The notes beneath the pieces were generated by a model, which worked only from the letters and a program-made list of their open reading frames with translations, ran no database searches and was not told where the DNA came from. From the NCBI RefSeq assembly GCF_006337085.1, contig NZ_CP040882.1, positions 248,001-312,000 of the forward strand: 64,000 nucleotides of DNA, written 5' to 3'. This stretch comes from Sutterella faecalis. GTDB taxonomy: Bacteria > Pseudomonadota > Gammaproteobacteria > Burkholderiales > Burkholderiaceae_F. A program made the translations under genes and the position numbers. Positions 21,833 through 31,390 of this stretch are shown here, one piece after another. Numbering within the stretch: position 1 is the first letter of the stretch; each line of letters opens with the position of its first letter.

Positions 21833-24800
21833 TTACGCCTGCGGGATCTCCTCCTCCTCGCCCTTCCTCGTGAAGAGGAGCACTTCGGTCGCGACATTGC
21901 GTCCCGGAGCGCGGCGAATCTCGAGTTCCGTGAGGTTTTCCGTATCAAGGCCAAAACGGATCGTCTGAGCTTCCTCATCAAACTGATCGTTCACGATCCG
22001 CTCGAGGAGGGAATAAATGAGCATGCTTGCCGATTCGAAGGGGAGTCCGTCGAGATCAATCTCAATTTCCGGGTGTCCGAGGGTCGTGAGACCGTAGGTC
22101 GAGATGTAAGGCGAGCCGAAATCCTCAAGCGTAAAGATGCTTACGACGGAGAGCGTCGGGAAAGCCCCGACCGCGACGGGCCTCGCGGCATCGATGCAGT
22201 AATTGGTGGGCTGGAGCACCCCTGAGAGATAAACCCCGAGCGGTTCATTCGAGCGGCAGGCGGAGGCAAGCATCTGCGCGAAGAGCGATGCCGCGTCCTT
22301 TAACGGCGTCGTTCCGGCTTCGAGCCGCAGATTGATGCGCCCTGCGTGGCTGAGAAGAAGCGACTCCGCCTCCCGGGTATAGATGTTCTTTCTGGCCGCC
22401 TGTTCGAGCGATGTGTCGGGGACCTTGCCGGATTCGCATTTGAGAGAGCCCGTCAGGTAGCCGATCCGGAAGGTGAACGTGTCGGGGTCTTCGGGGGTCC
22501 TGTCGGTAATCGCCAGGTTCCAGTTGTTCCAGAGGTCCTTCAGGAACCGGTCCTTATTGAGATGGAGATGCTCGCGGGGGAGAAGAAGCGTCGCCGTAAA
22601 GACGCCGGCGGGGAGTTCGTGGAGGAGCTCCTGTTCGAAGTTCTTTTCCCTCTCGAGACGCTCTTCGTCGGTAAGAAGGAGCTTATAGGCCGAGGGCTGA
22701 CTCGTCCTGACGACCTCCTTCAGGGCCTTGTATTCCTCTGAGTCGACGCCGTCGCGCTGCAGAATAAGGAGTGCCAGCGGGAAGTTCGCGGGCGAATCGG
22801 CAGGCGCAAAGCGGTGCGACGTACGGAAGTGCTCGATGGCTGCATCCTTGTCGTCGAGGCGCTGGGCACCCATTCCAAGGAGCCATTCCTTGCGAGCGCG
22901 CTCCGAGTCGGTCGTGGGATTGAGGGCTTCAGCCGCCTTGGTCGCGCGTTCGATGTCAGGATCGAGGAAGAGCGCAAGAACGAGGTTTTCCTCAACGGCA
23001 AACGTGCGGTTTGCTTCCGGAATGCGCTCAAGGGTCTTCTGCGCCTTATGACGCTCGTGCCGGAAGAGCCAGTACTTCGCGAACTGGAGGATGTAGTCCG
23101 AGTCCGCGACGGTGGGTTCTTCGGGCATCGGATCCGTGAAGATCTCGCGGAGGAACTTTTCCTCTGCGATTTCGGGGCAGCGCTTCAGGGAATCCGGCAT
23201 GAACTTCGCGAGCCATGCGGCATCCTCAGCGGGAACCGCAGGCTGAGGCGCAGCTTCAGGCTTCGTCTCTGCGTCCTTGTCGGAGACCAGGAATTCCTCG
23301 CCATGCATGAGGGACTTGACGAGAATGGAAGAGGCGGCTGCCGTTTCCGCAAGGTCTTTGTCGTCCTCAGCGGCTTCCGTGAGCGCCTGGTGGAATTCGC
23401 CGACAAGTTTTTTGAGCTGACGGGAGAATTCTTCGGCATCCACCGGATCATCTTCGGCATCCTCTTCAGAGGCGTCCTCGGGCAGCGTGCCCGCCGGAAG
23501 AATGACGGCCGAGTCGGAAGCAATTTCCGAGAGGCTCTTCATGAGTTCGTTGTCAGAGGGCTCTGAGACCTCGTCGTCATCCTCGTCGTCGGGATCCGCA
23601 TATTCGGCATCATCCCTTTCGAAGACGACATCGGGGCGCTGGATCGCGATCTGCCTGACGGCGTCCTCCAATTCCGGGCTCCTCAGGTTTTCGAGCATGA
23701 CGGCGACGCCGAGCGTGCGGGCGTCCTCGCGCGGAGCGCCGAAGACGAACGCGCCGGCGATCTCCTTCTGTTCCTTGTCGTCAAGAACCGGGATGCCGAA
23801 GATCGCGCCTTCAGCAGCGTCAACAGCCTGAGAGCCGCCAAACCAGATGACGGCATCGGGGCGGTCCTTGCCGCGGAAGAGCGCCTCAAAGCGGGTTTTG
23901 AGCGGCATCACGCGATTGCGGATGATGGTTCCGGCCCAGGGGGCGAGGAGATCGGGCTCGCGGCGGACAAGTTCGACGAATCGCTTGCTGCGAAGCGGGT
24001 TGATGGCGGCGAAGCCCGCCGTCTTCACGCGCTCGCTCAAGGTGAGGAGCATGAGGAAGCGGTCGGTGCGGATGATGGGCGCGAGCGGAAACGCGTGCTC
24101 GAAGTAGTTTTCGAGAACGGGACCGAATTCAGCCCAGGAAAGCCACTCGATTTCGGGGGCTTCTTCCGGGAGGTCGGAAATGTACTCAACCTCAACGCCC
24201 GCGTCGGCAAAGCCTTTTGCAAGGCGCTGAATTTCCTTCTTGCGCTCCGGCGTATTCCACGATTCGCCGACCGCAAAAATCACGCGCGAGGGCTTCACGG
24301 GATTCGTGAACTCATGACGCCAGGAGGCGACGCCTTCGGTACCCATCAGCATCGGGCGGTAGCCCGGGAAATCCCATGGACCGCATCCCGGCATCTTGGA
24401 GACGCCTTCATTGAGGGCGGCGATGGACATGAAGGCGGCCGACGATACGGCATCCGCGCCGATCGCCCCCCAGCCGGCATAGCGCCAGGAATGCACGAAC
24501 CCTTCAATTGACGTAAAGACGCCGAGGCTCGGGCGGTAGCCGGTCATCCCGGAACGGATGGCGGCCGAAGCAATGTCTGAGCCGCGCCCGAGAACGAGGG
24601 CCGCGCTCACGGCTCCGACGGCAACGAGTGCTGCGGAAGCGTCGAAGGGCGACATGACCCGGGGCGACGTTTCCGGGTAGCAGGGATTGGTTGGGGACCC
24701 GCAGCGGACCGTGAAGCCCTGGTATTCGGGCGAGAGGAGCCCGAGCATTTCGCCGCAGTTGGCGACCATCGAGAGGGAAGCGCCGGCTTCCTCGAGGGAG

Positions 24801-25282
24801 AGCACGGGCCTCGCCGTATGGAGGAGCTTTTCGTCCCGAAGGTCGGTGCACGTGAAGGACCGCGCGCCTTCGAGGGAAATGTTCCCCGAAATCGCGAAGG
24901 TCGTGCCGGTTAGGGGCTTGAAGGCGGGCTTCTGAGGCTTTTGCGCCTGCTCGTCTGAAGCTTCTTCGGGTTTGGAACTCCCGAACGATTCAAAGGCGTT
25001 CGAAGACCCTTCAGGGAATTTAAGCGGACGAAGCGCCGCGGCATTCATCGTGCGCGCGGCTTCTCCGGCGAGCTCGTCCTCGCCTTCGAGCGCCAGGGTC
25101 GGCGTAATGCCGAGTTCGCTCGCGGCAGCCTGACGGTGCTGAATCGAAAGCAGGTTGAGCGACCGCATGAGACGCGCCGCCCGTGAGAGCTTTACCTCAT
25201 ACCGGCCGAAATAGATGGTTTCAGGAGTGGTGGAGAGGAAGGCTTCTTCCTCTTCGTTCAGAGTCTCCGATTTGGTATTCAT
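21833..25282 (-). CDS. Large multidomain protein: catalytically dead amidase fold, acidic linker, helical repeats, DUF4261
   Basis: This 1149-residue cytoplasmic protein has no signal peptide. Residues about 125-500 follow the amidase-signature fold: LTGTTFAISGNISLEGARSF matches the substrate-entry strand, RGSDIASAAIRSGMTGYRPS matches GTDTGGSIRIPAAFCGVVGLKP, and DAVIWFGGSQAVDAAEGAIF matches the C-terminal part. The catalytic lysine (KDN, here SGN) and the GGSSGG serine loop (here MSPFDAS) are gone, so no amidase activity is expected. An acidic linker (DPDDEDDDEVSEPSD) and a TPR-like helical region follow. The last 200 residues match DUF4261 (LEDFGSPYISTYGLTTLGHPE). A stand-alone DUF4261 gene is divergent 289 bp away, suggesting a shared function, which is unknown. 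Confidence 0.7.
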   Translation of the reverse strand: MNTKSETLNEEEEAFLSTTPETIYFGRYEVKLSRAARLMRSLNLLSIQHRQAAASELGITPTLALEGEDELAGEAARTMNAAALRPLKFPEGSSNAFESFGSSKPEEASDEQAQKPQKPAFKPLTGTTFAISGNISLEGARSFTCTDLRDEKLLHTARPVLSLEEAGASLSMVANCGEMLGLLSPEYQGFTVRCGSPTNPCYPETSPRVMSPFDASAALVAVGAVSAALVLGRGSDIASAAIRSGMTGYRPSLGVFTSIEGFVHSWRYAGWGAIGADAVSSAAFMSIAALNEGVSKMPGCGPWDFPGYRPMLMGTEGVASWRHEFTNPVKPSRVIFAVGESWNTPERKKEIQRLAKGFADAGVEVEYISDLPEEAPEIEWLSWAEFGPVLENYFEHAFPLAPIIRTDRFLMLLTLSERVKTAGFAAINPLRSKRFVELVRREPDLLAPWAGTIIRNRVMPLKTRFEALFRGKDRPDAVIWFGGSQAVDAAEGAIFGIPVLDDKEQKEIAGAFVFGAPREDARTLGVAVMLENLRSPELEDAVRQIAIQRPDVVFERDDAEYADPDDEDDDEVSEPSDNELMKSLSEIASDSAVILPAGTLPEDASEEDAEDDPVDAEEFSRQLKKLVGEFHQALTEAAEDDKDLAETAAASSILVKSLMHGEEFLVSDKDAETKPEAAPQPAVPAEDAAWLAKFMPDSLKRCPEIAEEKFLREIFTDPMPEEPTVADSDYILQFAKYWLFRHERHKAQKTLERIPEANRTFAVEENLVLALFLDPDIERATKAAEALNPTTDSERARKEWLLGMGAQRLDDKDAAIEHFRTSHRFAPADSPANFPLALLILQRDGVDSEEYKALKEVVRTSQPSAYKLLLTDEERLEREKNFEQELLHELPAGVFTATLLLPREHLHLNKDRFLKDLWNNWNLAITDRTPEDPDTFTFRIGYLTGSLKCESGKVPDTSLEQAARKNIYTREAESLLLSHAGRINLRLEAGTTPLKDAASLFAQMLASACRSNEPLGVYLSGVLQPTNYCIDAARPVAVGAFPTLSVVSIFTLEDFGSPYISTYGLTTLGHPEIEIDLDGLPFESASMLIYSLLERIVNDQFDEEAQTIRFGLDTENLTELEIRRAPGRNVATEVLLFTRKGEEEEIPQA

Positions 25283-25571
25283 CAGCTATCGAATTCTGTT
25301 CAATGAAAGGAGTTTTTTCCTGGGTCGGACAAACTATGCCGTTTATTAATTTCCGGGACCGGCTCATTCACCTGGAAAGAGAAAGTCCGCACATCAGCGG
25401 CTCAGGATGCGGCTGGGAAAGATCCCTGAAAGAGCCGCGGCAAGAGATTTCTCAATCCTACACTTTCAGCAGGTGTTTAAGTACGAAAGGACAAATCTCG
25501 TTAATTAATTTTCTTTGCGAACCATCTCAATTCGGGCTAATCTTTCTCTTTTTCCCGCTTCTTTCAGAGAC

Positions 25572-26387
25572 ATGACAGACATGCAGCTTGAGGCCCATGC
25601 CGGCTCCAACACTGAGACGCCCCTCAGGGCTTCCGACTATCCGATGACCGGACTGGTGCTTCTCTCGGTACCGGCCTGGGAACCCTCTCATCTGAGGCAG
25701 TCTCTTCTTCTTGATTGGCAGATCAATGCGGGCGAACCTCCGCAGTCGCCTCATGAACCGTGGATTTTCCGCGTGAACGGCTCCCTCGTGGTGGTGGGTC
25801 TCGAGCCCCGTCCGGTTCCCGACCATGCGGCCGACGAACAGGCGAAGAACTGCCATGACTGGCCCGAAGCCGTGGATGTCGCCCATGCGCACCAGGCGTA
25901 TCTCGCAGTCGCTGTGATTGCGGAAGGGGCGTCCCTCATCGAGAATGCCCGCACTGCCATGAAGGTTCTCGCGTCCCTCTGCGAGCAGCCCAATGCCCGC
26001 GCCGTCAATGCGGCCTCGAGGCTCTTTGCGCCCGAGGTGTACCGTAAGGCGGCCCTCACGATGCAGGATTCCGAGAAGGCCTTCCCAATCTTCAACCTCA
26101 TCTACTTTGGTCTCTGGCAGCAGAACGACGTCGAGGGGCTCTCGGGCTACACCGTGGGGCTCGACCGCTTCGGCGTGCGAGAAGTGGAGATCACCGGGTG
26201 CACCCTGAAGCCGCTTGAAATCCGTGCGCTCATGGTGGATGCCGCCATGATGCAGATTACGCGCGGGAAGACCTTTGCCGATGGCGAGGAAGTGAAGCTC
26301 GGCGGCAGAACCTACGCTGCGCGCATTGCAGCTTCGGCAGCGCTGCCGATTCCGGAAACCACGCACCTCGTGCCGATGGCTTCATAA
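25572..26387 (+). CDS. DUF4261-domain protein
   Basis: This 271-residue protein has features of the DUF4261 family: PWIFRVNGSLVVVGLEPRPVP, AKNCHDWPEAVDVAHAHQAYL, ASLCEQPNARAVNAASRLF, then NLIYFGLWQQND and LSGYTVGLDRFGVREVEI. The start MTDMQLEAH at 25572 is preferred over an in-frame ATG at 25515 that precedes non-conserved sequence. No enzymatic motif is visible. Family members in enteric bacteria are cytoplasmic and often linked with type VI secretion or interbacterial loci, but nothing of that kind lies next door. The divergent giant gene carries the same domain at its C-terminus. A strong terminator follows. Confidence 0.75.
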   Translation: MTDMQLEAHAGSNTETPLRASDYPMTGLVLLSVPAWEPSHLRQSLLLDWQINAGEPPQSPHEPWIFRVNGSLVVVGLEPRPVPDHAADEQAKNCHDWPEAVDVAHAHQAYLAVAVIAEGASLIENARTAMKVLASLCEQPNARAVNAASRLFAPEVYRKAALTMQDSEKAFPIFNLIYFGLWQQNDVEGLSGYTVGLDRFGVREVEITGCTLKPLEIRALMVDAAMMQITRGKTFADGEEVKLGGRTYAARIAASAALPIPETTHLVPMAS

Positions 26388-26411
26388 GCGACCGGTAACA
26401 CGTCATGCTTG

Positions 26412-26452
26412 AAAAGCGAGGCCCCGGGATTCCGGGTCATGCCTCGCTTTTT
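26412..26452 (+). terminator. Rho-independent terminator after the DUF4261 gene
   Basis: The 11-bp stem AAAAGCGAGGC/GCCTCGCTTTT is followed by more T residues. The rest of 26388-26709 shows no gene, only the promoter and ribosome-binding site (AGGAGGA, 26694-26700) of the esterase. Confidence 0.85.
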
Positions 26453-26709
26453 CCTTTTCGGGAGATGCCGGAGTCGTTAAGGTCCTGGAAGCGATGAGAA
26501 GAAATTTCGTTTAAAAGGCCTTCAGCGCGCATCGGCTCTCCGAGGAAAAGAGACACCAGCACCCAAGTGCTTGTATGTCTGGGCTGCCTCCAGACCGGTA
26601 TGCTTGAGGTCGATCCATCAAAACAAAATGGCGTCGACGCTTCGGGTTTCTGATGCTCTAAAGCCCGTCCCGTCCGCTCTACGCCGCCGACTCAGGAGGA
26701 AGGTCTCTC

Positions 26710-27738
26710 ATGCTCAGCAAATCCGCACTCGCGCTTTCCGTTTCGCTTCTCTTTGCTTCATCGATCGCAGCAGCAGGTGGTTCCGCTCCTGCGCATGCCG
26801 CGCTCCCCGGCTGGACCGAAGGTGCTGAAGTCATTCGCGTTGATGCCGCGCGTCCCCAGATCGACATGATTTCGGGCGTTATCTTTAGCCAGATCAAAAC
26901 CACGCGCGCCGTGAAGCAGCTTCGCATGACGCTTGAAATCCCGCGCACGAAGGAAAAGAAGCCTGCGGTCATCTATTTCCCGGGGGGCGGCTTTACGTCT
27001 GCCGACCATGAGAAATTTGCCGAAATGCGCCGCGCGCTCGCTGAGGCGGGCTTCGTGGTTGCGGCTGCCGAGTACCGCCCGGTTCCGGCAAAGTTCCCGG
27101 CGCTTCTTGAGGATGCGAAGGCGGCCGTTCGCTACATTCGCGCGCACGCCGGTGAATACGGGGTCGACCCCGACCGCATCGGCATCCTGGGCGACTCCGC
27201 GGGCGGCTATCTGGTCGAAATGGCAGGCGCAACGAACGGCGAAAAGACCTTCGACAAAGGAGACTGGACGAACGTTTCTTCCGACGTTCAGGCCGTCGTT
27301 TCGATCTACGGCATCTCGGATCTCATGACGATCGGAGAAGGCTTCGATGAAGCGACCCAGAAGGTTCACGAGTCGCCCGCCGTGACGGAAGCGCTCCTCG
27401 TCAACGGCCCGGCCTTCCGCGATTATGCAGGCGAATCCATCATGGCTGATCCTAAGAAGGCCATGGCCGCGAGCCCGCTCGGCCACATCGACGGGACGGA
27501 ACCGCCTTTCTTCATTCTCCATGGCGCTGAGGACAAGCTCGTTTCGCCCTCCCAGAGCGCGAAGCTCTACCGGGCGCTTCGCGAAAAGAACGTGCCGGCC
27601 GACTACCTTCTCGTTGAGAACGCCGGTCACGGCGATCTACCCTGGTACCAGAAGCCTCTGATCGACCGGGTTGTCGCGTGGTTCACGAAGACGCTGGGAG
27701 CTGAGAAAGGCAATGCTGCCGAAGGCGCAAACCTCTGA
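26710..27738 (+). CDS. Exported alpha/beta-hydrolase esterase (lipase/carboxylesterase type)
   Basis: This 342-residue protein has a signal peptide (LSKSALALSVSLLFASSIAAAGG) and an alpha/beta-hydrolase fold. Seen are the oxyanion-hole segment PAVIYFPGGGF, the nucleophile elbow ILGDSAGGYLVEMAG (Ser), the acid in LHGAEDKLVSPSQSA (Asp) and the His in NAGHGDLPWYQ. This matches the BD-FAE/ExeM-type esterases that deacylate carbohydrate or other esters. Its export suggests a periplasmic or outer-surface substrate, possibly dietary or host-derived esters, which is inference. AGGAGGA lies 9 bases before the ATG. It is a single gene. Confidence 0.88.
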   Translation: MLSKSALALSVSLLFASSIAAAGGSAPAHAALPGWTEGAEVIRVDAARPQIDMISGVIFSQIKTTRAVKQLRMTLEIPRTKEKKPAVIYFPGGGFTSADHEKFAEMRRALAEAGFVVAAAEYRPVPAKFPALLEDAKAAVRYIRAHAGEYGVDPDRIGILGDSAGGYLVEMAGATNGEKTFDKGDWTNVSSDVQAVVSIYGISDLMTIGEGFDEATQKVHESPAVTEALLVNGPAFRDYAGESIMADPKKAMAASPLGHIDGTEPPFFILHGAEDKLVSPSQSAKLYRALREKNVPADYLLVENAGHGDLPWYQKPLIDRVVAWFTKTLGAEKGNAAEGANL

Positions 27739-27777
27739 TGACTGTCGGGCTGGAATAGCAGCCAGAAGCTAAAAAAA

Positions 27778-27811
27778 CAGCAAGGGCCGGCGATTTTGCC
27801 GGCCCTTGCTG
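27778..27811 (-). terminator. Strong terminator for the AspT-like transporter gene
   Basis: A perfect 14-bp stem CAGCAAGGGCCGGC/GCCGGCCCTTGCTG with a 6-base loop is followed on the minus strand by TTTTTTT. Confidence 0.9.
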
Positions 27812-27841
27812 TTGATAGAAAGAAGTTTTTCAGAGAAGCCG

Positions 27842-29518
27842 TCAGGCCGCCGCCGACCAGAAGATGAGGAGCAGTATCTGGCCTGTGATGATGCGCAGGA
27901 ACATGGCGAGCGGATAAACCGTGGAGTAGGCCACCGCGGAGCTGTTCTTTTCCGAGAGCGTTGCCGCATAGGCAAGCGTCGGAGGATCCGTCGTAGCGCC
28001 CGCCATCATGCCGACGATCGAGTGATAGTTGATGCGGAAGATCTTGCGTGCGGCCCAGCCGACGATGAGGAGCGGCACCATCGTGATGATGACGCCGAAG
28101 AACATGTAATGGAAGCCGTTGCCGGAAATGAAGGCGTCGGCGAACCCGCCGCCCGCCGCAAGACCCACGCTCGCGAGGAAGAAGGCAATCCCGAGTTCGC
28201 GCAGCATCAGGCTCGCGGAGTTGGTCGTATAGGTGGCGAGCTTCATCGAAGGCCCGTAGCGGCCGAGCAGAATCGCGACGACGAGCGGACCGCCCGCGAG
28301 ACCCAACTTCACCGGAACGGGAACGCCCGGAATGGCGATCGGGAGGATGCCGGCAAGGATGCCGAGCGCGATGCCGACGAAGATCGAGATGATGTTCGGG
28401 TGGTCGAGCTTCCCCTGCTGGTTTCCGACCCGCGAGGAGAAGCGCGCGATCGCACGCTCAGGACCCACGATCTTGAGGCGGTCGCCCAACTGAAGATGAA
28501 GGCTCCGGTAGGGGAAGACTTCCATTCCCGCGCGATAAATGCGGGTGATGTTGAGGCCGTCGTAGTGGGAGAGGTGCAGATCCTTCACGCGCAGACCGTT
28601 CACCGCTGGATCCGTCACGATGACGGTTTCTGCATGCACCGGCGAATGCGGCATCGCGAGGTCGACGTCGTTCACTTCCTTTCCGAAAAAGGCGACGATG
28701 CCGTCCTTGTTTTCACCCTGCGAAACGATGCGCAGAATGTCGCCCGTCTTCACCTGCGTCTGGGGCCCCGGGCTCGTGATGACATCCGAATCCGCAACCT
28801 TTCTTCTCGAGCAGACGAACGGGCGGCCGATGAATTTGCGGATGGATTCCAGGGTCTGGCCGTTCAGAAACGCGTTCACCACCTCTACGTGAAAGCAGAT
28901 CGGCGCATCGTTCTTGTCGGCCTCATCCGCTTCCCAGGCCTTGTCCTCGTCGGCAAGGTTGATGCGGAAGATGAGGCGGATGAGGATGGCCGAGAGAATG
29001 ATGCCGACGACGCCCAGCGGATAGGCGCAGGCGTAGGCGACGGCAATGTCCTCGCCCTTGTATCCCATGACGGCGAGCGCCTCCTGCGTAGCGCCGAGAC
29101 CCGGCGTATTGGTGACGGCACCATAGTGAACGCCTAGGAATGCAGGCAGGTCGATGGAGCCCCCGAAAAATGCCCAGAGAAGGAGCGTCACCAGAATCGA
29201 GAGGAAGATTGCGGCGACGGTGAGGCCGTTCATGACGATGCCGCCCGAGCGGAAGCTCGAGAAGAACGAAGGCCCGACCTGGAGGCCGATGAAGAAGATG
29301 AAGAGAATGAGGCCGAAGTCGCGCAGGAACCCGAGCACATGGGGTTCGATCGCGATGCCGAAGTGGCCGACGGCAAGTCCGACGAAAAGAACAAACGTGA
29401 CGCCTAATGACACCCCGAAGATCCGGATGCGGCCGAGCGCGAGTCCGAGGGAGATGACAAAGGCGTAGACAAGCAGAATGTGCGCGATTGAAGACGGCGA
29501 CGTCAGCGCGGATTCCAT
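27842..29518 (-). CDS. AspT/YidE-type antiporter (aspartate:alanine exchanger family)
   Basis: This 558-residue inner-membrane protein has two blocks of five or so helices around a cytoplasmic region with two TrkA-C-like domains (GRPFVCSRRKVADSDVIT … GDILRIVSQG, and VNGLRVKDLHLSHYDGLNIT … GDRLKIVGPE). Family motifs are FIFFIGLQVGPSFF, the re-entrant TNTPGLGATQEALA and the equivalent MAGATTDPPTLAYAATLSE in the second half. Members exchange aspartate for alanine or transport related dicarboxylates; E. coli YidE and YbjL are uncharacterised relatives. With the fumarate-type reductase in this window, a dicarboxylate exchange role is attractive but unproven. A palindrome CTTTTATAAAAG (29631-29642) lies upstream. 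Confidence 0.88.
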   Translation of the reverse strand: MESALTSPSSIAHILLVYAFVISLGLALGRIRIFGVSLGVTFVLFVGLAVGHFGIAIEPHVLGFLRDFGLILFIFFIGLQVGPSFFSSFRSGGIVMNGLTVAAIFLSILVTLLLWAFFGGSIDLPAFLGVHYGAVTNTPGLGATQEALAVMGYKGEDIAVAYACAYPLGVVGIILSAILIRLIFRINLADEDKAWEADEADKNDAPICFHVEVVNAFLNGQTLESIRKFIGRPFVCSRRKVADSDVITSPGPQTQVKTGDILRIVSQGENKDGIVAFFGKEVNDVDLAMPHSPVHAETVIVTDPAVNGLRVKDLHLSHYDGLNITRIYRAGMEVFPYRSLHLQLGDRLKIVGPERAIARFSSRVGNQQGKLDHPNIISIFVGIALGILAGILPIAIPGVPVPVKLGLAGGPLVVAILLGRYGPSMKLATYTTNSASLMLRELGIAFFLASVGLAAGGGFADAFISGNGFHYMFFGVIITMVPLLIVGWAARKIFRINYHSIVGMMAGATTDPPTLAYAATLSEKNSSAVAYSTVYPLAMFLRIITGQILLLIFWSAAA

Positions 29519-29771
29519 GAGTATTCCTTTAGGGTGCGATGAAGCCGCGGGGGAAGCGGATGGGAGAACCTCGCCGGGCGGTATCAGTCTTTTTATTATC
29601 AGGATTCCTTCGCCTCAGGGCGACAGATCCCTTTTATAAAAGACTGAAGTTTAAGGAAGGAGCGGAATAAATCCGCTGCGAAAATGCTGCGGCTTGAATT
29701 TGGTTAAAGCAGAGCTCGAAGATTTACGGTGCAGATGGCCGTTGGCTTGTCTTTCTATGCCGAAGAGGCCG

Positions 29772-31133
29772 TCAAAGAGCGCCCCGGGTGGCGGAGGACT
29801 CGCCGATGATCTCGGCCGCAGTTGCTTCGACCGACTTCACCGTGATGATGCGCTCGGCCAGGTCCCGATAAATCGGCGCGCGTTCTTCATAGAGCGCTTC
29901 CACGCCCCGCGCCTGGGGGATGGGGCGGTTGTAGGTCGAGAGCTTCGAGAGCGGACGCTGCATCCAGTAGAAGGTGCCGTTCAGCGCGAGGAGCATGCGG
30001 TTTCGGGGCTTGAGGCACGCGCCGCCGCCCGTCGAGATCACGAGGCCGTGCTGGCCTGCGAGCGACTCAATGACGGCGGTTTCGTGAAGACGGAAGAATT
30101 CCTCCCCGTCCTCGCGGTAGATCCTTTGAGAGGACTTCCCGACCCGGTGTTCAACGAGCGTATCGATGTCGACGAATTCGCGCATGAGGCGGGCAGCCAC
30201 GACTTTCCCGACCGTGGTCTTTCCGCAGCCGGGCATTCCGATCAGCACGATGTTTGAGGCGTCGCGCCGGATGTCGGCCAGGATGGAGCGTGCGGCAGGG
30301 AAGGGAAGCGTGCGGCCCGTGAAGCTTTCAGTAGCTTCGCGCGCTTCAATGACGCGAAGCCCGAGCGTGCTCCGGGCGTGAAGCCCAAGCCTCAGCGCAT
30401 TCCAGACAAGCCGCGTGCGGATCGGGTCGTCGACGAGATCAAGGACGGCTGCCAGTGCAGGAAAAAGCTTCAGCACATCCGGCGACTCAATCGGCATGGC
30501 TTCGAGGTCGGGAGCTTTGCCGAAGGACGACGCGTTGATGAGGAGCGTCGTATCGGAGATTCCCGGGATGTTCGCGATGTCTGCGGCCGAAAGGGGACTC
30601 GCGATGGCCCTGAGGACCATCCTCGGCGCGCCGAGGTAGGTGAGGAGGTTGCTCAGGCCCGCCGCAATGGGCGCAGGGTCCGGATCCGTCAGAATGAGCG
30701 CCCGGCAGTCCCTGATTTCCACCCCGAGCGAAGGGAGAAGCCTCGAGAGGCCCGTTCCCAGCGTAAAGTCGCCCGAGATCGTGCCGTCGCCCTCGCGAAG
30801 AAGCAGATTGACGCGCCTCGCGGCACGCGCCTCCTGCGTGAGGTGGCCGCAGATCGAGGCCGCGAGCTCCTGGTAAGGGTCTTCGACGCAGACGCCGTCC
30901 CAGCGGCCGAGCGAAAGGAATTTCGCCGCATCTTCGGGCTTGAGGTGCAGGGTCTCGGCACCTGAAACGCCGAACTTCATGAGAAGCGCGTCGCCTTCAG
31001 GAGCCGCAAGCGATGCTCTCCGGCCCGAAAGCCAGCAATAGCGCGGGTCGTCGCCCGGAGCTCCGCAAAGGAGTTCCGGCGTGAGCTCAGAGAACTCGGG
31101 CGCTGCCGTGAATCGGTTTTCGGGGAAAAGCAT
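29772..31133 (-). CDS. aroK: Shikimate kinase fused to a degenerate shikimate-dehydrogenase-like domain
   Basis: The C-terminal ~170 residues form a complete shikimate kinase: P-loop LIGMPGCGKTTVGK, FVDIDTLVE, shikimate-binding Arg in GEEFFRLHE, ISTGGGA, lid arginine in YNRPIPQ, and ERAPIYRDLA. It phosphorylates shikimate in aromatic amino-acid biosynthesis. The N-terminal ~270 residues follow AroE order: WDGVCVEDPYQELAAS corresponds to NVTIPYK, ARRVNLLL to IGAVNTLV and DFTLGTGLSRLL to NTDGVGFLRSL. The catalytic Lys and Asp are Gln and Leu, and no NADP-binding GAGG loop is visible. That half probably has a structural or regulatory role. It is a single gene with a 250-bp upstream gap holding no other gene. 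Confidence 0.85.
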   Translation of the reverse strand: MLFPENRFTAAPEFSELTPELLCGAPGDDPRYCWLSGRRASLAAPEGDALLMKFGVSGAETLHLKPEDAAKFLSLGRWDGVCVEDPYQELAASICGHLTQEARAARRVNLLLREGDGTISGDFTLGTGLSRLLPSLGVEIRDCRALILTDPDPAPIAAGLSNLLTYLGAPRMVLRAIASPLSAADIANIPGISDTTLLINASSFGKAPDLEAMPIESPDVLKLFPALAAVLDLVDDPIRTRLVWNALRLGLHARSTLGLRVIEAREATESFTGRTLPFPAARSILADIRRDASNIVLIGMPGCGKTTVGKVVAARLMREFVDIDTLVEHRVGKSSQRIYREDGEEFFRLHETAVIESLAGQHGLVISTGGGACLKPRNRMLLALNGTFYWMQRPLSKLSTYNRPIPQARGVEALYEERAPIYRDLAERIITVKSVEATAAEIIGESSATRGAL

Positions 31134-31390
31134 GTCTGAAATGCGCTTTATCGGGGAGCTTCAGGGAGAGGCTTAGAGAGGAGCGGAAGCTCAAATTGAG
31201 AAAGAGCCTCATCGCAAATACGCATTTTCCTACTAAAGTGTTGAAAATGGGAGAAGGAAAACGGGTCCGTGCGCAAAAATTTTGTATGTCCCCAGCCTCC
31301 GGGAAATCTCCTTCAAATGGGAAAACCGGCTTCCTGCGGATTGCGAAGAGGCCGGTCGAAGGCGAGGCTTTGAAGAGCGACTGAAGGCTT

